From Spinacia oleracea (lineage: Eukaryota; Streptophyta; Magnoliopsida; Caryophyllales; Amaranthaceae): a stretch of DNA of 64,000 bases. The stretch is from the NCBI RefSeq assembly GCF_020520425.1, contig NC_079491.1, forward strand, positions 32,045,449 through 32,109,448, read 5' to 3'. Below, in pieces: positions 23,237 through 32,401 of the stretch (position 1 is its first letter; every line of letters starts with the position of its first letter). The notes below the pieces were generated by a model, which was given only the letters and a program-made list of their open reading frames with translations, was not told the DNA's origin and searched no databases. The position numbers and the translations under genes were made by a program.

Positions 23237-23561
23237 CTCCCTTCGTTTCGGAATACTTGTACCGCTTTTCTTATAAAGTTGTTCCGGAATACTTGCACCG
23301 TTTCTATAAATGACAAATTTTTCTAATTTTATATTGTTTCTCTCACTTACGTTAAGTTCCACTTGCATTCCTAACCTCTAAAAAAATAAAAATAAAATTC
23401 ACCCCACCCACCACCACCCTCAAAAAGTTGACACATTTCCCACTAACTATATAAAAAAAAGTACTCAATATCAACTACTACCTAATTAAATAATAAGTCA
23501 ATTAAATTTGTTTAAACTATGTGACGGTCAAATCGGTACGAGTATTTCGGGACGGAGGGAG
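23237..23561. mobile_element. Stowaway-like MITE, 325 bp
   Basis: Ends CTCCCTTCGTTTCGGAATAC and inverted CTCCCTCCGTCCCGAAATAC, with matching ACTTGTACCG/ACTCGTACCG inside; flanked by TA on both sides. Confidence 0.8.
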
Positions 23562-23871
23562 TAAAATAAATTGAACCAAACATGCTTTAAAAGTAGGTAG
23601 AGATCACTTTCATCTTGCTAAAAAAAACAGCAAATATATGCGGGATTTGGGCCTACAAAATGTAGGTAGAGTTTCTCACAAGTAATGAGTATATGGGCTT
23701 TATTTTCTTTTGTTTAACATTGAGTTGTAGCTCGTGGTAGATAGCTGGTATTGGATTCATTCATTAATGAGAGATCTCCTAAACTTGGAAATGTTGGAAT
23801 GAATTAAACCAACGACTGTGAAAATATCTTAAAATAATGGTCGGATGTACATGTTATTTGAACTTATCTAA

Positions 23872-23900
23872 TCTATACTAATATTTTAAAACACAATGAT
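23872..23900 (+). mobile_element. Helitron 5' terminus
   Basis: A followed by TCTATACTAATATTTTAAAA matches the 5' end of the complete small Helitron at 39804-40356 (TCTATACTAAT...TTAAAA). No matching hairpin and CTAG end was found nearby, so it is truncated or interrupted by later insertions. Confidence 0.5.
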
Positions 23901-24059
23901 TTTCTTGCCACGTGTCATCTTCTTACTTTTATATATTTTTTTAATTGTTTTATTTACCCTTGTAGTTCTAATTTTATTTTCTAAAAAAAAAAAAAACTAA
24001 AACTACGTAATTTCTGAATTAGGTTTTTTTGGGTTAGGAAAAATAACTTAGGAGTGTGG

Positions 24060-24790
24060 AATATAACCCTAAGGTTATATTTGTGTAACTTAGGAGCTTG
24101 CTGGCTCGTTGGGCCTTGCACACATGCGCGCTTGGCTCCATGGGCCGGCAGCTCCGTTGCGGCTCGTATTCGCGACTAACGCCTTACGACTATTATTTAT
24201 CGTATCGTACACGACGAATCACTGTCGTACGATACGATTATTCGTTTCGCTCAGCTTACGAATATTCGCGATACGATATACGATTCCGATCCAACGTCAC
24301 ATCGTATATTATGTTTTTCCGAACTAATTCCCGAAAGCTATTAAATGAATTTCCGATTCATTTAATCCGGTGATCTGTTACATGTCATTGGTGTGACCTT
24401 ATAGGTTCAGTCAAGAGTAAGCTGTGAGCCGAATATAGATTAGAACTCAATGATCGGAAGCATGGCTCCAGCTAGCTGTTCCGATCACTTGATCTCACTG
24501 AATTAATTGTTCGTAATTAATCTGAAACTTGGTATTAGACTTAATGCACCTTGGGTGAAGTACACATGTCCTTCATAAGTTGCATCACTAACGGAAATTC
24601 CTTGATGGTACAATTCTTCGCTCCTCTTGGTTGGTCCTCTTTTCCCTTTAATGTCAACGGAGTTGCAGAGAATTGATGACACCATTACTTTGCTTCACCA
24701 AAGCTGTCGAAAACACGTATTTGTACGGTTCTTGTATGTGAAACATCAGAAGTTTATTGATCAGAATCCCTAAGGTCTCCGACTTGGCTA
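24060..24790. mobile_element. LTR-retrotransposon-like fragment (fossil)
   Basis: A stretch of higher GC with GGGCCTTGCACACATGCGCG, GATCGGAAGCATGGCTCCAG and a long conserved-looking leader recalls LTR or leader sequence of plant LTR retrotransposons. Broken: no gag or pol recognised. Assignment is from memory only. A half Stowaway (CTCCCTCCGAATC) begins at 24794. Confidence 0.35.
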
Positions 24791-24799
24791 GTACTCCCT

Positions 24800-26350
24800 C
24801 CGAATCTAAATGTTTTTCCCATTTAGAATCTTGACACTATTCATAATGAAAGATAACCTTGAGACTTTATAAAAGTACAATAATGTCATAAAAGACCATC
24901 CAATTCCAACCATATGATAAACCAACCAGCAATCCTCCTTTTATTTAATCAAATTTATTTTTAAAGAAAACAACGTATTTTGAAATAAAGATTTATAACT
25001 CATCAAAACCAAACAAACTATTTCAAACACCACTTGAACAAATCCATCATCATATTAAAATCAAGAAAAATATTTAACCTTTCAAAAATTCTCAAAAAAA
25101 TTTCACAAATCAAGAAACAATTCAAAATCAATAATTCACAATTTTCAATTTCAAAACAATTAATAATTTGAAGTTAATAATCAAACCATACATAGATTTC
25201 ATTCATATAATAATCTAGCCACATACACGTACCTTGATTAAATAAAACCTCACACAAAGATTAGATTGATCCTGCTACAGATCACTCACGAGTTCCTAAC
25301 AATTAATAAATAAAACCCTAATTAATTCATGGTTAAACAATTAAATTAATAAAAATAAATCTAATGGACTTAAATTTAATTCATGAGTTATGCATGCATA
25401 ATAACAGTATTATAAATCAAAATTTCGAACTCATGGTTTAAAAAAATATACTTTTAAAAATTACAGCATTAATTTAGAAGAGTTTAAATAGTAAAAACTG
25501 ACCGTAAAATAGAAGACTTTGAAAACAATTGGGGTGTGGAATACACGACACCAAGAGGTAGATGTCGGCGGCAAGGAGTGTACGACGGAGGTGTCGTGGT
25601 GGTGATATAAGGGTTTTAGGTAAGAAGGTTTAGAGCCAAAGAGGGAGAAGAAGTTTAAGAGCGGGCTTGGGAAAGCTCTCAACTTTTGGTGTGAGGAATG
25701 ATGAATGAAGTAGGGGGTATTTATAGGTATAGGATTAAGTTTAGGGTTAGAATGGAACCCTAAGGGGTATGGCCGTGGTTGGTGTTCAAGCTGTGATAGG
25801 ATTCTGAATCTAGCCATGATTTTGGTGATATTCGGTTTAGAGTAAAATCGTTTAAAATAGAAATACAAAAGATAAAATCACGAAATTTTAAACATAGGCT
25901 TGAATAATTAATTAAGATTTATCCTGAAATTTTCAGAATTTATCTCAAAGAATTCGGATTTTTAGGGAATTTTGAATCGGTAAAACTCTTTAAATCCAAT
26001 TTTAAATAGAATTATCTTATTTTTCCAAAAAAAATTCCGAAATATATTCTCATAAATATCATATAATATAAAACTGATTTTATAAAATACTAAACATAAT
26101 TTTCGGATTTATAAAATAATTTTAAGTTGATTAAAACTCTTTTTCTCCAAAATTGATTCCTAATAGAATTAGGAATTAATAAAATATGAAAAATATAATT
26201 TAATTCAGTTTTGAAAATAATATTCACATTTGAATATTTTCCCTCCAAAATATTTGAATATTTTTCCCTCCAAAATAATTTAATATCAAATATATATTAA
26301 AAAAATGCATAAAATGATTAATAAAATGCCTAAAAATATGGGGTATTACA
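24800..26350 (-). mobile_element. Ty3/gypsy-type (Tekay-like) LTR fossil
   Basis: The right end GGGGTATTACA is, on the minus strand, TGTAATACCCC, the start I know from LTRs of plant Tekay/Del chromoviruses. Inside, on the minus strand, CTATAAATACCCCCTAC near 25725 looks like the LTR TATA box, followed by a leader of Pro/His-coding texture. It appears to be an isolated LTR or LTR piece; no internal genes are seen. The left limit is uncertain. Confidence 0.5.
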
Positions 26351-26665
26351 TTCAGTGCTTAACTAATTTGTTCGATTGCTTAACTAATTAGTTTCATCGT
26401 TTAACTAATTGGTCTAAATGCTTAACTAGTTGATCAATTGTTTTACTAATTGGTTTCATTGCTTAATTAATTGAATTTCAGGCTTAACAACTAGTATATT
26501 TATAATTGTAAATTCATTAGTTTCATTGCTAAACAAATGAGTTCCACTGCTTAACTAATTGGATTCATTGCTTAACTAATTGGATTCGTTTCTTAACTAA
26601 TTGGTTTCATTGCTTAACTAATTAGTTGCATTGCTTAACTAATTCATTAGTTAAAAATCATTTCG
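26351..26665. repeat. TTAACTAATT motif array 1
   Basis: About 14 imperfect units of 20-21 bases, consensus GCTTAACTAATTGGTTTCAT, all in one orientation, immediately after the LTR end. A (TA)n tract follows at 26822-26861. Confidence 0.85.
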
Positions 26666-26822
26666 TTTTAATTAAGGTTAATAATTAAATTTATGTAATT
26701 TGACGTTGTTAATGATTGCTTATCTTGTATCGTTGCATCCTGTTCTTCTGAACTGCAATAAATTCAACGCAATAGGGGAAAATCTTTTGTTATTGAGTCG
26801 TACCTCGACAAATACTACGAAC

Positions 26823-26862
<40 letters not shown>

Positions 26863-27154
26863 ACTTTGTTTTAAAACCATCATGAATGTGATAAATATAG
26901 TGCAATGTGATTAAAGTTAAGAATAAGATTTAATCATGTTTTGATAGGTAGATGGGTCCTAATGATCTGCCTATGATATACATAGTCCATTATGAGATTG
27001 AATGTGTTTCATACTTTCATAATTTTCATAATTCTATTGATAATACTGTATTGGAGTGGACAACTCAAGTTATAGAAAATATTATGCATAAAAGTACATA
27101 CTCGCGTTAATTATAAGATGATTCAATATTAATTAAGATAACGTCCCTAACCCT

Positions 27155-27620
27155 GGTTTCATTGCTTAACTAACTGGTTAATTTCATTTCTTAACTAATT
27201 GGTTTCATTGCTTAACTTATCGAATTTCAGGCATAACTAATCATTTGCTTAACTAATTGGTTTTATTGCTTAACTAATTAAATTTCAGGCTTTACTAATT
27301 AGTTCTAGTGCTTAACTAATTGAATTTCAGGCGTAACTAATTGATTCCATTGTTTTAACTAACTTGTCCCATTGCTTAACTAATTAGTTCCATCGTTTAA
27401 CTAATTGGTTTATTGCTTAACTAATTGGTTTCAGGCTTAACAAATAATCTAATTGAATTTCAGGTTTAACAAATAATCTATTTATATACGTAAAGGTATT
27501 GGTTCCATTGCTTAACTAATTAGTTTCAGTGCTTAACTAATTAGTTTCAGTGCTTAACTAATTAGTTACATTACTTAACTAATTAGTTCCATTTCTTAAC
27601 TAATTGGTTACATTGTTTAC
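27155..27620. repeat. TTAACTAATT motif array 2
   Basis: About 20 further units of the same motif in the same orientation, some joined by GAATTTCAGGC. The two arrays are separated by about 490 bases of unique AT-rich sequence. Confidence 0.85.
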
Positions 27621-28090
27621 CTAAAACTCAAAATTACATAACTAAAATTTCTGAAATAAAAACTAAAACGTAGAAATTCTTAACTAAAACTCTTGAAATC
27701 ATAACTAAAATACATAAAATATTAACTAAAACTCTCGGAATCATAATAAAACTCTTGAAATCATAACTAAAACTTCTAAAATCTTAACTAATACTCATTA
27801 AATCTCAACTAAAACTCAGAAATTTAATCGTAACTAAAAAGAATTTATTCTTAACTAAAATAAAATTATTTCGAACTAAACAAAGTTTTTTCATAACTAA
27901 AACGGAACTATTCTTAACTATAATGAGAATATTCTTAACTCGACACAACGAAAGAATAACTAAAAAATTAATTAGAATGAAAAAACAACGTAACTAAATC
28001 ATTTTATTTCATAACTAAATATACCAAAAGTATAACTAAAATAGAATAATTCTTAACTATAACTAATTTAAACATTACTAAAATAAATAA
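27620..28090. repeat. TAACTAAAA motif array, a diverged class
   Basis: Roughly 20 units around ATAACTAAAACTCTTGAAA, period near 20, continuing straight on from array 2. It shares the TAACTAA core but not the rest, so it looks like a second subfamily of the same repeat. Confidence 0.75.
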
Positions 28091-28149
28091 CACAAAACAA
28101 AATTAGTTTACATTTACAATACAAATCCAAAATCATATTAGAGGCTTGT

Positions 28150-28720
28150 AAAGCATGAACTGGAGCAGTAAGCACCAGTTACTCTACTCGACATCTCGCC
28201 ACAACACCAACAACAACTCACAACCATCCGCCACCACCGAAGGTTCAACAAAACCAACACCAACGCGCGGTAGCACCAAATTCTCCTTCCTCCCTCTCAT
28301 CGACGGTGAATCGAATGAAATACTCGGCGTCGGGAACCAGCCACAACCACCACTCTTAGCGCATCCGTCGTTGCATCCACATCTGCGAGATTGGGATTAG
28401 TTTCCGGTAGTTTGACGACCGCCGAGATCACCTAATCGCATGAAAAACCAATCAAATCCTTATCACATAAAATGAAAAACAAAAACTAATTGAATGAATT
28501 ATAATCGAAACAAAAATAAAACTGAAACAAAGGAGAACGGAGGAGAGAGAGGGACGAATTACCATCCTTCGTCGTCATCGCCGCCGTCACCATCCTTCGT
28601 CGCCGTCGTCCCATGCTTCAACCTCGTCGGCACAAATGATATCCTGAGGAGAGAGAGTAGAGAGATCTTGGGGGAGAGAGAGAGAGCACACAGGAGGAGA
28701 GAGAAAGTGAATTAGGGTTT
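28150..28720 (-). other. GC-richer gene-like segment, probably captured host sequence
   Basis: On the minus strand from 28720 there is a leader-like GAAACCCTAATTCACTTTC with CTCT tracts, then GACGACGGCGACGAAGG repeats and GC-rich sequence to about 28150. It contrasts with the AT-rich arrays beside it and resembles the 5' end of a plant gene, but I recognise no protein. GGTTTAACGGTTAGACC near 28820 could be part of an element end. Not called as a gene. Confidence 0.3.
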
Positions 28721-29265
28721 CAAGTTTGGTGAAAATTAGGATTTTATAGGACCCGAAAATTGAATCCATACCCGCTAGATTGACCCGCGAAAATTGGAAG
28801 TCCAGCTCATCTAAAAGTTGGTTTAACGGTTAGACCGTCTTTCCTAAAAGTTTGTACTCTAGATATACAGAGTAATGCATTAGTGAGAATGTGAGATTGT
28901 TTAATTTGGTACTAAAATAAGTCCAAATATAAATGACGTTATAGTACGCCTATAGGAGAATAGTTGATTAATTAACACACACGCACACAAAAATTTATTT
29001 AGAGATCGTTAAGGTTCCTGACACGTGCGAAACGCTCTAAATAAGAAAATCGACCAAAGTTCCATATCCTATACGCTCCCTCTGTACAAGTCTACAAAGT
29101 TCAACGCAAAATGGGTCCTAACAAAGATTATGAAAGGTAAAATGATCTGTTTAATTTAGCTTCTCAATTTGTAAGTTATTAGTTTAACAACCGTATTTGT
29201 TTTTGGTAGGGTTGCAGTAGTTACCGGAGCTAACAAGGGCATCGGATTCGAGATCGCCAGGCAGC

Positions 29266-29437
29266 CAGTGGCGGAGCCACGGTGCCCTCAGTGGGGTCCT
29301 TGACCCCACTTGATTTTTATTTTTATTTTTTTATAGTTAAAATTTCAATTTTTTTTTAAAAAATAAATAATTTTAGTGAAAGTTTCATCAATTTTTAAAT
29401 AGTGACCCACTATCTCAAAATTCTGGATCCGCTACTG
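29266..29437. mobile_element. Non-autonomous hAT element, 172 bp, inside SDR exon 2
   Basis: Ends CAGTGGCGGAGCC and inverted CAGTAGCGGATCC. CAGGCAGC is repeated exactly at 29258-29265 and 29438-29445, an 8-bp target duplication as hAT elements make. The insertion cuts the coding sequence after GFEIARQ. Confidence 0.88.
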
Positions 29438-29454
29438 CAGGCAGCTGGCGGTCG

Positions 29455-29575
29455 CCCAGGTGACGGTGGTTTTGACGGCCAGAGATGACGGTGGTTTTGA
29501 CGGTGGTTTTGACGGTGGTTTTGACGGTGGTTTTGGCGGTCGCCCAGGTGACGGTGGTTTTGACGGCCACCTCAA
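29455..29575. repeat. 12-bp coding minisatellite (GACGGTGGTTTT)
   Basis: The bases encoding VTVVLT are expanded into about six GACGGTGGTTTT units, with a second copy of GTCGCCCAGGTGACGGTGG. The expansion leaves the original frame and contributes to gene loss. Confidence 0.85.
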
Positions 29576-29763
29576 AAATTCATAGCTTAGACCTCTCAAA
29601 TGTGGTGTTCCATCAAGTGGATGTCACAGATATTGATAGCATCACTTCATTGGTTCATTTCATTGAGGCTGAGTTTGGGAGATTAGATATCTTGGTATGT
29701 TTTTTCTTTTTCTCTTTAATCACTAACCAAACCTACTTGTCTTCCCGATGTTGTTACAACTTA

Positions 29764-30117
29764 CTCCCTCCGTCTCTTTTTGTTCTTTACGTTTTTCTTT
29801 TTGGATATTTCAAAATTTTCTTTACATTTCTTTTTATATTATCACACAAAAGACTTAGTATTCTATCAAAATTTATGTCCAATTATTATTTTAACCAATT
29901 AAATTCTTTTGGTCATTTAATCTCTCACACTTTTTTATTGGTACATTAAATTTTTCTCATTTCCAAATATCAGAATTTTGATAAAAGTGAAAACATTATA
30001 AATAAACGCAATTTATCTTGTTTAAAATAAAAAATCGAGGAATCTCGATGCAAATTAATTAAAGGTTAAAACGCGTGAAAAATACCAAACGTAAAGAACA
30101 AAAAGAGACAGAGGGAG
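29764..30117. mobile_element. Stowaway-like MITE, 354 bp, in SDR intron 2
   Basis: Ends CTCCCTCCGTCTCTTTTTG and inverted CTCCCTCTGTCTCTTTTTG, each followed inward by TTCTTTACG; TA at the left flank, TG (aged) at the right. Confidence 0.82.
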
Positions 30118-30594
30118 TGCAATATATGGTTTGCATAGATTCGAACATGCAACATCAATTTAAATATTAGAGTTTTATCCAATTGAACTATGACGCTATA
30201 TATAGTTGACCATATAATATAAAGCTCAACATAAACTTAGTACTATACTAGTTTAAAACTCGTGCACAAATGCTATTAATTTCATTTACTATTTGATCCT
30301 CTATAATGCATATTATATCTTTTTAGGATATGTTTGAACCGTTACAAAAATATTCTTTCCATATTAGATATTTTTTTGGCAAATAAAGGATGTTATTATT
30401 TACCAAGTATAAAGTTACAACCTAACACCAAACTCTCCACAGTTTGCAACCACCACCGACACAGAGGGAAGAATTATATACTGAGAAAAAAAAAACTAAG
30501 AATACACTAAGAAATATTCCGTAATAACGTGTCATTTTTTATGTGTCTTTTAGTATATACTTTGTAGTTATTGATTGATGTTAATTAAAGGTCG

Positions 30595-30795
30595 CAACTC
30601 CAAGAGTAGCTTAGTTGCTAATTGCCCCGTGATCTAGGGTCTAGGGATGATCCAACCGGAGATCAAGCCGGGAAAATTAAGTTGTCTTAGGATGGTAGCA
30701 TGTGTTTTTAATTAGGCGAGCTACTGGGAATGCTAATCCGAGCCTAGCCCATTTGAGGTAACCCCGGGGTATGAAGTCTGCTATGAGTAAATCAC
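30595..30795. mobile_element. SINE-like segment before SDR exon 3 (tentative)
   Basis: A GC-richer block with GAGTAGCTTAGTTGCTAATT (A-box-like) and GGGATGATCCAACC, unlike the surrounding AT-rich intron. It stands where the exon 3 acceptor should be, so its insertion may have removed that acceptor. Confidence 0.35.
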
Positions 30796-30881
30796 TGTAT
30801 GTGAATAATGCAGGTGCTTCTGGGATGGAGGTTGACGATGAAGGATTAAGAGCCTTAAATATTGATGCAGCCACCTGGGTA

Positions 30882-31269
30882 TAGACCTGGTTATCGGGCG
30901 GGGCGGGTCAGGGTCGGTGCGGGTCAAAAGAGGGTCGGGTATTGAAAGGATCAGTTTTAGCGGGTCGATAATGGGCGAAAGCGGGTCGCGGGTCATTAGC
31001 GGGTCATTAGTGGGCGGGTCAATAAACGAGCAATGAAAAATGAAAAACAAAAGAGCCATGTGCAAGTACAAGTAAATACGAAGCTATACACGTAATTTTT
31101 TGTATCATTACTATTTTAATTTTCAAAATAATTGTAGTATAAGTTTGACCCTATAATGACCCTGTCCAATAGAGGCCCTGTCCAATAAGAGCCCTGCCCA
31201 ATAAAAGCCCTATTAACTTGACCCTAACCCTATATCCATTGGACTACCCTGTCCAATAACCAGGTCTAG
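30882..31269. mobile_element. Non-autonomous hAT element, 388 bp, at the SDR exon 3 donor
   Basis: Ends TAGACCTGGTTATCGG and inverted CTAGACCTGGTTATTGG, with CGGGTC-rich subterminal sequence. CCTGGGTA is duplicated exactly at 30874-30881 and 31270-31277, an 8-bp hAT-type target duplication that includes the presumed splice donor (TGG^GTA). Confidence 0.88.
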
Positions 31270-32009
31270 CCTGGGTATGGTTAATACTTGATTACATTAA
31301 ATCTCAGTTATTTGTGTTTGAAGAAAACAAAAACTCAGTGGTGGTATTTGTTAGAAATCTGGAAAAGCAGCAAACTTGGTTAAAGGGGTGATGAGAAGCA
31401 CATATGAAAAAGCAGAAAACACAAATTACTACGACACGAAAAGAGTAGCTGAAGCTTTGCTTCCATTGTTAAAGCTCTCAAGTATCGGTGCAAGGATTGT
31501 GAATGTCTCCTCTCTTAGAGGAGAATTGTGGGTATGATTTTTAACTCACTTCTAATCTCATCATGGTCAACAACTCCAGAAAAAAAGAAAAAAAAAAGAC
31601 TGATGGAAATATGACTTGGGATGTTATGCAGAGAATTCCAAATGATGAGATTAGAAGTGAGTTTAGTGATATAGAGAAGCTAACAGAAGGCAGGATTGAT
31701 GAGTTACTGCAAAAGTTTAAGAAAGATGTGAAACAAGAAGCATTGGTAGAGAATGGATGGCCCTTGATGCTGCCTGCATATGGTATTTCCAAGACAGCAC
31801 TTAACGCGTACACCAGACTTCTGGCTAGGAAATACCCTCAAATGTACATAAACTGTGTTCATCCTGGATACGTTAATACAGATTTACCCTGGCATACAGG
31901 ACCTATGACTCCAGAAGACGGAGCCAAAGCACCACTCAGATTGGCCCTCTTATCTCAACCCGGACCTACAGGCTGCTACTTCGACCAGATGGAAGTAGCT
32001 AACTTCTGA

Positions 32010-32401
32010 CTCCATCTAACCACAATCGGATTCATATTCTCATGTTCTTACTTGTTTCTGTCAGTTGCATTGTCATTAATTCAGTTGGCGACATCTCTGT
32101 TCTTCAGGTACTCTCTTAAATTCTACTAAGTAATAACTTTATACCCGCCTTACAATATCAATATTGATTGTACACTGGATCAATAATCTTAGCAAGGGTA
32201 TAATGGTAAAATCAGTCACAAACCATTACTTGATTATTTTGCCAACTACGATTTTTTTTCTGGACATCCTAAAATAGAAGAGTGACTTTTATTTCCACAT
32301 CAAATAAGTAGTTTCCTAGATCTAAAGTTGTAAACCCTGAAAATTCTGGATATTGTGCATCTGGGAGTAGAATTTAAAGTTGGTGCTCACGAAATATGTG
32401 A
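32010..32401. other. Convergent intergenic region
   Basis: The 3' ends of the SDR gene (+) and the homoserine dehydrogenase gene (-) face each other over about 390 bases; both 3' UTRs must lie here. No other feature is seen. Confidence 0.6.

Larger units (their letters stand above)
29111..32009 (+). pseudogene. Short-chain dehydrogenase/reductase (carbonyl/salutaridine reductase-like), decayed
   Basis: Pieces in order: 29111-29136; 29210-29694 with VVTGANKGIGFEIARQ (NADPH-binding TGxxxGxG) and DVTDIDS; about 30803-30879 with VNNAGASGMEVD; 31355-31531 with GKAANLVKGV...RIVNVSSLRGELW; and 31632-32009 with PAYGISKTALNAY (catalytic YxxxK) and NCVHPGYVNTD, ending FDQMEVANF. The family makes NADPH-dependent carbonyl reductases of about 300 residues. 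Exon 2 is split by a hAT element at 29266 and then loses frame in an expanded 12-bp repeat; no proper AG stands before VNNAG; a second hAT element sits on the exon 3 donor. The last two exons are intact, so a truncated product is conceivable. It converges on the homoserine dehydrogenase gene. Confidence 0.8.

Noticed and set aside
24098-24373. 91- and 72-codon plus-strand frames
   Set aside because: Overlapping frames in a repeat-derived fragment without host-gene features.
25461-25868. 135-codon minus-strand frame
   Set aside because: It lies inside the LTR fossil, downstream of its TATA box, and has the composition of a leader, not of a known protein.
26351-28090. CRISPR-like or satellite array
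   Set aside because: Units are imperfect, spacing varies and there are no unique spacers; the plant context also excludes CRISPR.
28155-28400. 81-codon Pro/Thr/Ser-rich plus-strand frame
   Set aside because: Reverse reading of a GC-rich, probably captured minus-strand segment; no motif recognised.
30140-30200. tRNA-like stretch (minus strand, GATGTTGCATGTTCGAATC)
   Set aside because: Only the T-arm-like part fits; no acceptor stem pairing. Probably an old tRNA-derived repeat.
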